Assembly: GCA_002862265.1 (NCBI GenBank)
Contig: PKCQ01000610.1
Span: 1 to 9,652, forward strand
Length of the DNA: 9,652 nucleotides
Reading direction: 5' to 3'
Source of the DNA: Planctomycetaceae bacterium
GTDB lineage: Bacteria; Planctomycetota; Planctomycetia; Pirellulales; Pirellulaceae
Numbering within the stretch: the first letter of the stretch is position 1; every line of letters starts with the position of its first letter. Made by a program: the position numbers and the translations under genes. Of the stretch, positions 5,557-9,652 are shown in pieces. The notes below the pieces were generated by a model. The model saw only the letters and a program-made list of their open reading frames with translations, did not search any database and was not told where the DNA came from.

Positions 5557-8088
5557 TTACCACGGCGGCAACTTATTCGGCTTTGACCAATAAACGCGAG
5601 CGAGCAATACGTTTCCTCGATATCCAGATCGTGGCATCCACTCGCCAACTGTTATCCACGACTCGTCAGGGCTAACGTTAGTAACATCAAAGTTACCCAT
5701 CAGAGCCACTTCATTGGGAGCTTTGACTCCGTCGCCTACCAGCGGTAGTACAACTTGTTCCGTTGACTTGATCAAACACCGCTTTTTCAAGTCCACTTTT
5801 GCCAACCAGAGCGGTGAACGCCAACGGATTACGTTTGGGTTTGACTGATCTTTGCGAGTGTAAACCAAAAAGAGCCCTTCGCTGTGCTGCAGCCAATGTT
5901 GTTGCGTTGTCGACATATCGAGCGGAGTTCCGTCCTCCCAGCACCATGCCTTCTTCGGCTCCCAGTTCAAGCCATCCTTACTGACGGTCACATAACCGCG
6001 ATTATCCTCAGCTCGCAGTGTCACCCAAAACTGATCGCCGTGCTTGACCACGCTTGGCTCCAAGAGCCCCCGACCCACCTTATTGTGTAACGCGGGACCA
6101 ACCTCTTTGATGCGTAATTCCGATCCATCAAAACTGCATCGCACCCCTGCCGCCATGCGATTCTCAGCCGCTGGCCCGAAGGTGAAAGACATTTGCACGT
6201 CGCCGCTGGGAAGTACATGACGCTGACCGCAGTTGTTGGAGTAGATGAACGAACCGCGAGGGTCATCCCACTCAAGCGTCTTGCGCCCCGACCAAATTCC
6301 GTCCGCACCGCGAGTGACATACACCGGATAGCGCGGCAATTGCTCTTCTCGAGCGAAATAGTCGCCTTTGTAGAAGACAACATGCCCGAGCGCGATGACA
6401 GAATCGCTTTGAGGATGATACTGCGGTGTTACATCGCAAACAGCGGCTTTTAAACCTGCGTGTCCCGGCATCGGATCGCGTCCGAGTGCAGCGATCGGCT
6501 CCGGCTCCGACCACGTTTCCCCTAGATCCTTCGTAATAGCCCAGTGCACTTGCCCAAAGTAGTCCGAGCCTCCGATCTCTTGGAGATTCATTAGCACCAT
6601 AGGCTTGCCTACTCGGTCAGGCATCGCACAAGCGCGAGGGTGAAACCAAGTACGACTCTTGCCGTCGCGATTCTCCCAGAGCGATTGTTTGGTGATAGCA
6701 GCGATCAAGGAACCGGGGGCGGCCGAACTTGTCGCAAATTCCTTGACGTTGTCTCGATCATCCGCTGCCGCAACCTCAGCAAGCAAAACCCGAAGTTTCT
6801 CCAATTGCTGGAGTCGCTTCTTTGCTAGGCTGTTCTTTTCGTTTGGGTCCTCGGAAAGGTTAAATAATTCTTGCTTCTCATCCTTTCCTCTGCCATGAAC
6901 GACCAGTTTCCAGTCGCCGAATCGCAAAGCTCGAGAACGCCAGTTCGGACCAGCAGTATAGATGGGCCGCGGTGCAATCGACTGCCCGTCCAGCAATAAA
7001 CCTCGAATATCCATTCCATCCCAATTGAGATCCTCGCTTGACGGAAAACCAGCAAGTGCGCAGAAAGTCGGCACCCAATCGGTAATGTGCACCGGAGAAT
7101 TTATCTTCCCAGCTTGAATTCGTCCAGGCCAGGAAACGAGCGTCGGAACACGGGTCCCACCTTCGTACACGCTGCCCTTTTGCCCCCGCAAAGGAAGGTT
7201 GTTACCAGTCAGTCGCCCGCTGGGACAATTGTCGTCGGGATACTTCAAGTCATTGTTTTCGGCCGTACTGCTGCCGTTGTCACTCGTAAAGACAACGAGC
7301 GTTTTTTCATACGCCCCAATTTCCTTCAACGTATCGAGAACCCGAGCAACGCTATGATCCAAGTGCATTACAGACGCCGCATAATGCCTCGCAACTTCAC
7401 CTTCAATGTTTTCAGGTACACGCTCGAGCCATTCCTCTGGCTCCTTGAGCGGCAAGTGAACGGCCGTGTAAGGCAAATACAAAAAGAAAGGTGCATCATT
7501 ACGAGACTTGAGCCAAGCAATCGCCTCATCGGTGAGCAGATCAGTCACATGCCCTTGCTCTTCAAGCAGAGTTCCGTTTCGATGCCAAGTGTGGCTGTAG
7601 GAACCCTTCTTATAACGATGAATCCAAGGGCTGATACCGCCCGCGAGTGCTCCATAGCTGTGATCGAATCCAAAGTGGTTAGGGCCCCACTTGGGAAGCG
7701 AGCCGAGATGCCATTTTCCGACCAAACAGGTATCGTAGCCAACCGACTTCAGCGCGCGAGGCAGCGTCAACGTATCGGGAGGTAACGCTGACGTATTGAC
7801 TGGGGTCGTCACCCCAAAGCGACTCCAATGTCGCCCTGTCAGCAAACCAGCGCGTGTTGGACTACATACCGGTGCTACGTAATGCTGCGTGAGCTCGAGC
7901 GACTGCTCAGCGATTGCGTTCAATTGAGGCGTCGGGGCATTGCCATCATGAAACTCAACGTCAGCCCAACCCAAATCATCAGCCATAATAAAAACGATGT
8001 TGGGCTTTCTCGCATTATCGGCTCTGCCATTCATTGGCAGCACTATTAAGAGCAAGATCAAGAGTACTGAAAACCGCAAATGCATCAT
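5557..8088 (-). CDS. secreted sulfatase fused to a C-terminal sialidase/BNR-like beta-propeller
   Basis: 843 residues from the ATG at 8088; a second ATG follows directly at 8085, and GAGGG at 8093-8097 supports either. An upstream GTG at 8124 would put 12 polar residues before the signal peptide and is less likely. The signal peptide is at about 1-22. The type I sulfatase domain spans about 28-440. It has the metal-binding MADD (D37, D38), the formylglycine signature CSPTR at 75-79 (C75 is modified to formylglycine by FGE or an anaerobic sulfatase-maturing enzyme), GKWHLG (K125, H127), H211 in AVHLPL, SDNG (D270, N271) and K304 in RGQKGSVYEGG; all expected catalytic positions are present. Residues about 455-840 form a second domain with one good Asp-box (TKDLGETW, 519-526), a weaker one (SKDGLNW, 703-709) and an early HPR (483-485), as in exo-alpha-sialidase/BNR proteins. 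Plain sulfatases are usually about 450-550 residues. Substrate is unknown; sulfated polysaccharide is likely. It lies 67 bases after the SGNH gene. Confidence 0.92.
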   Translation of the reverse strand: MMHLRFSVLLILLLIVLPMNGRADNARKPNIVFIMADDLGWADVEFHDGNAPTPQLNAIAEQSLELTQHYVAPVCSPTRAGLLTGRHWSRFGVTTPVNTSALPPDTLTLPRALKSVGYDTCLVGKWHLGSLPKWGPNHFGFDHSYGALAGGISPWIHRYKKGSYSHTWHRNGTLLEEQGHVTDLLTDEAIAWLKSRNDAPFFLYLPYTAVHLPLKEPEEWLERVPENIEGEVARHYAASVMHLDHSVARVLDTLKEIGAYEKTLVVFTSDNGSSTAENNDLKYPDDNCPSGRLTGNNLPLRGQKGSVYEGGTRVPTLVSWPGRIQAGKINSPVHITDWVPTFCALAGFPSSEDLNWDGMDIRGLLLDGQSIAPRPIYTAGPNWRSRALRFGDWKLVVHGRGKDEKQELFNLSEDPNEKNSLAKKRLQQLEKLRVLLAEVAAADDRDNVKEFATSSAAPGSLIAAITKQSLWENRDGKSRTWFHPRACAMPDRVGKPMVLMNLQEIGGSDYFGQVHWAITKDLGETWSEPEPIAALGRDPMPGHAGLKAAVCDVTPQYHPQSDSVIALGHVVFYKGDYFAREEQLPRYPVYVTRGADGIWSGRKTLEWDDPRGSFIYSNNCGQRHVLPSGDVQMSFTFGPAAENRMAAGVRCSFDGSELRIKEVGPALHNKVGRGLLEPSVVKHGDQFWVTLRAEDNRGYVTVSKDGLNWEPKKAWCWEDGTPLDMSTTQQHWLQHSEGLFLVYTRKDQSNPNVIRWRSPLWLAKVDLKKRCLIKSTEQVVLPLVGDGVKAPNEVALMGNFDVTNVSPDESWITVGEWMPRSGYRGNVLLARVYWSKPNKLPPW

Positions 8089-8092
8089 ATTG

Positions 8093-8097
8093 CCCTC
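8093..8097 (-). promoter_or_regulatory. GAGGG ribosome binding site of the sulfatase fusion gene
   Basis: GAGGG on the - strand lies 4 bases before the first and 7 bases before the second of two adjacent ATG codons. This supports a start at the signal peptide and not at the GTG further upstream. Confidence 0.4.
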
Positions 8098-8155
8098 GAC
8101 ACTTCTCACAACCGCTCTACCCACAATCGCTCCAAAACGCGGCCGATCGCAAAGC

Positions 8156-9298
8156 CTACTTTAGCCCCATTGCCTTGCGTAGCACCGGCTCAAACGCATC
8201 AGCTTGTCGCATGAAGCCCAGGTCACTGGCGTGCGAACCATCCGTAGCTCCATCACCGTCATCTCCATAGAGCATATCGCCCTCGATGTAGTACAAGTCG
8301 TTGACTCCTGCTGCCAAAAGTCTTTCGTAGACTTCTCGCAATGCAGCATGATTGGCATCATGATGTTTGTCGCGCGTGGGTAAAATCCAGCTATTGGTGT
8401 TGCGACGATCTTCAACCAATACGATGGGAGTACGGGGTTTCTTCTCGCGCATCTGCTTGACCAAAGGCACGCATTTCTTGCGAACCATATCAGCATTCAT
8501 ATTGGGCAGGCAATCGATGACAAACACGGATGCGTCTAACTCAGTGAGGAAGTCACCCACGGCTGCGTCCATCTTGCCGTTGCCGGAAAAGCCAAGGTTC
8601 ACCACGTGCATATCAAACCGTCGGCCGAGAATCGCAGTGTGCACCATACCAGGCCGACTGGCGCAAGCACCGTGTGTGATGCTCGTCCCGTAAAACACGA
8701 TTGTTTTGTGACGCGGCTCAAACTGCTTGAATTTCGAGCCCGGCTTGACTCCGATACTGAGCCTTTGGACTCCGTTATAAAGCGGCAAATATGCTGCGTA
8801 CTCACGCGAACCAGTTGCCAGACCACTGACAACTTTGGTTTTGACATGTTGCGTAGTAGGCCGAGTTACTTGAACCCACCTCCATCTACCTTCACCGTCT
8901 CGAGCGTAAAGGTCAATTCCACTGACACCCGTCGCAGGCATGTGGGACATCGCCAGATTCCGGCTAAGCAACTCGTAGTCGACATGAATTTCCGTGGAAT
9001 CGGTCTCAAACCGAACCATCATGCCGGCCGAGTGACGGCTCAGATTCCACACATTGCTCGTTACTGTCTTTTGAGCGCTCGCCGGAAAGCGATCAAACCA
9101 TCTCTCGCGGGGCTGATCTGGCAAGATTCTCCCTTCCACATCGCCTAGCGTCACATCGAACCATAACAAACCATCGGCTGCTTTGGCCCGTTCTGCCATC
9201 TCCGGATCAAGCCGGCCGATAGGAGCAGGCTTGTCTTGGGCGTTTACAATAAACGGATGCGTGAGAAGCCATGCATAAAGCAACAAGAATAAGCGCAT
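8156..9298 (-). CDS. secreted SGNH/GDSL hydrolase with N-terminal GxDLY domain (probable carbohydrate esterase)
   Basis: 380 residues from the ATG at 9298, which begins a clean signal peptide (MRLFLLLYAWLLTHPFIVNA); the in-frame start at 9346 would put 16 extra residues before it. A weak AGG lies 9 bases upstream of the ATG. The N-terminal beta-sandwich domain contains GIDLY at 127-131, the name-giving motif of the GxDLY family, and covers about residues 25-190. The SGNH hydrolase domain (Lipase_GDSL_3 type) follows: nucleophile S206 in YGTSITHG, N240 in GFSGNGKM, N266 in CLPNMN, and the catalytic Asp/His pair D353 and H356 in TDGSHASDLG. All four blocks are intact. Family members hydrolyse ester bonds, often acetyl groups on glycans; the exact substrate cannot be read from sequence. 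Together with the sulfatase fusion gene 67 bases downstream it forms a likely two-gene transcription unit for removing ester and sulfate groups from a polysaccharide. Confidence 0.93.
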   Translation of the reverse strand: MRLFLLLYAWLLTHPFIVNAQDKPAPIGRLDPEMAERAKAADGLLWFDVTLGDVEGRILPDQPRERWFDRFPASAQKTVTSNVWNLSRHSAGMMVRFETDSTEIHVDYELLSRNLAMSHMPATGVSGIDLYARDGEGRWRWVQVTRPTTQHVKTKVVSGLATGSREYAAYLPLYNGVQRLSIGVKPGSKFKQFEPRHKTIVFYGTSITHGACASRPGMVHTAILGRRFDMHVVNLGFSGNGKMDAAVGDFLTELDASVFVIDCLPNMNADMVRKKCVPLVKQMREKKPRTPIVLVEDRRNTNSWILPTRDKHHDANHAALREVYERLLAAGVNDLYYIEGDMLYGDDGDGATDGSHASDLGFMRQADAFEPVLRKAMGLK

Positions 9299-9343
9299 GT
9301 TTACGTACCTGATTTGTGTTCGATCCAATAGAGGCAATAGTAC

Positions 9344-9363
9344 CACATCGAGTCACATCGAGT
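9344..9363. repeat. perfect tandem repeat of 10 bases, two copies
   Basis: CACATCGAGT occurs twice head to tail at 9344-9353 and 9354-9363, about 46-65 bases upstream of the SGNH hydrolase ATG and 28 bases downstream of the CHAT-protein stop codon. One helical turn per unit and the upstream position would suit a regulator binding site, but a two-copy repeat can also arise by slippage. Confidence 0.45.
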
Positions 9364-9391
9364 GCAGCAGCCACTCGCTAACTGCTACCTG

Positions 9392-9652
9392 TTAATTCTG
9401 CAGCTCATCGCCGATGCACATATATCCAGCCCAGAGTAGTGGGTGTCGGCCTGTGGTGAGTTTATCCGCCTCTCGGCCAGCTGGCATGAGAGCAGGTTCG
9501 TCAGAGACAAGAAAGTCCTTCGGCCATAGAGCTAACGTCGCTCTACGCCATGCTGTCGAGCTATCGGATAGCTCGCGCTCTACTAAATAACGTATCAGCA
9601 GATTCGCAGTGCTCTTGCCACCCACCGACCAACGACTCACACCCCACACCCC
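9392..9652 (-). CDS. CHAT-domain protein, C-terminal end (5' part outside the window)
   Basis: The frame is open from the window edge to TAA at 9392-9394, giving 86 residues. The GTG at 9649 is an internal codon, not a start. The sequence matches the end of CHAT (caspase HetF-associated with TPRs) domains: a WSV segment followed by a helix (STANLLIRYLVERELSDSS), a second helix with AWRRATLALW, a loop, and the typical closing strand HPLLWAGYMCIGD, like the family's HPYYWAAFVLxGD. The catalytic His and Cys of the caspase-like fold would lie upstream and are not visible. CHAT proteases usually carry N-terminal TPRs and act in regulated proteolysis or bacterial defence; nothing here decides which. 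A perfect 8-base inverted repeat (9557-9575) lies inside the coding sequence. The SGNH gene follows 93 bases after the stop codon. Confidence 0.72.
   Translation of the reverse strand, partial: GVWGVSRWSVGGKSTANLLIRYLVERELSDSSTAWRRATLALWPKDFLVSDEPALMPAGREADKLTTGRHPLLWAGYMCIGDELQN
9557..9575. repeat. perfect 8-base inverted repeat inside the CHAT coding sequence
   Basis: CGAGCTAT (9557-9564), a CGG spacer, then ATAGCTCG (9568-9575). It encodes part of RELSDSS on the - strand. Probably a coincidence of coding sequence, though the hairpin would be stable. Confidence 0.35.

Noticed and set aside
5363..5563. 66-codon - strand frame whose ATG overlaps the sulfatase stop codon, suggesting translational coupling
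   Set aside because: The ATGGTAATG overlap is attractive, but the translation is rich in Cys, Trp, Met and Arg and does not look like a folded protein. The other frame looks more protein-like over its C-terminal part (5241-5390). Neither is strong.
7087..7785. 232-codon open frame on the + strand inside the sulfatase domain
   Set aside because: It is antisense to the conserved sulfatase core; the translation is rich in Arg and has no recognisable domain.
8606..9148. 180-codon open frame on the + strand inside the SGNH hydrolase gene
   Set aside because: It is antisense to the GxDLY/SGNH gene, which has all its motifs intact.

Overview
The window looks like chromosomal DNA of a marine-type planctomycete (Planctomycetota, probably Pirellulales). 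This is inferred from gene content and not from a marker gene. A sulfatase, a Tat-leader Gfo/Idh/MocA oxidoreductase, a GxDLY-type SGNH hydrolase, a CRTAC1-like FG-GAP/ASPIC-UnbV protein next to a TPR protein, and a CHAT-domain protein make a combination typical of that phylum. Ribosome-binding sites are patchy, which also fits. No rRNA, tRNA, CRISPR array or transposase was seen.

Layout. On the + strand, 1-744 is the C-terminal part of a TPR protein. It is followed after 98 bp by a complete membrane-anchored CRTAC1-like protein (843-2696). Everything to the right that looks coding is on the - strand, so 2697-2987 is a convergent intergenic region. In the - strand direction of transcription (right to left) there is: the C-terminal end of a CHAT-domain protein (9652-9392); a secreted SGNH/GDSL hydrolase (9298-8156); a secreted two-domain enzyme with an N-terminal sulfatase and a C-terminal sialidase/BNR-like beta-propeller (8088-5557); a decayed stretch (about 5465-5241); a small unrecognised ORF (5196-4864); a Gfo/Idh/MocA oxidoreductase whose leader and start of the Rossmann fold lie in a different frame from the rest (4623-3305); and the remnant of a small two-helix membrane protein with an in-frame stop (3263-2988).

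How the genes may work together. The SGNH hydrolase and the sulfatase/propeller protein are 67 bp apart, both carry signal peptides, and are probably co-transcribed. Together they suggest de-esterification, desulfation and possibly glycan binding or cleavage on a sulfated, acylated polysaccharide outside the cytoplasm. The Gfo/Idh/MocA protein could act on a sugar from such a pathway, but its reading frame is broken and its EKP motif reads ETP. The TPR/CRTAC1 pair looks like a separate envelope-associated unit.

The most unusual points are the sulfatase-propeller fusion and the cluster of damaged genes between 2988 and 5465, flanked by intact genes. I found no convincing evidence of a wholly new system.
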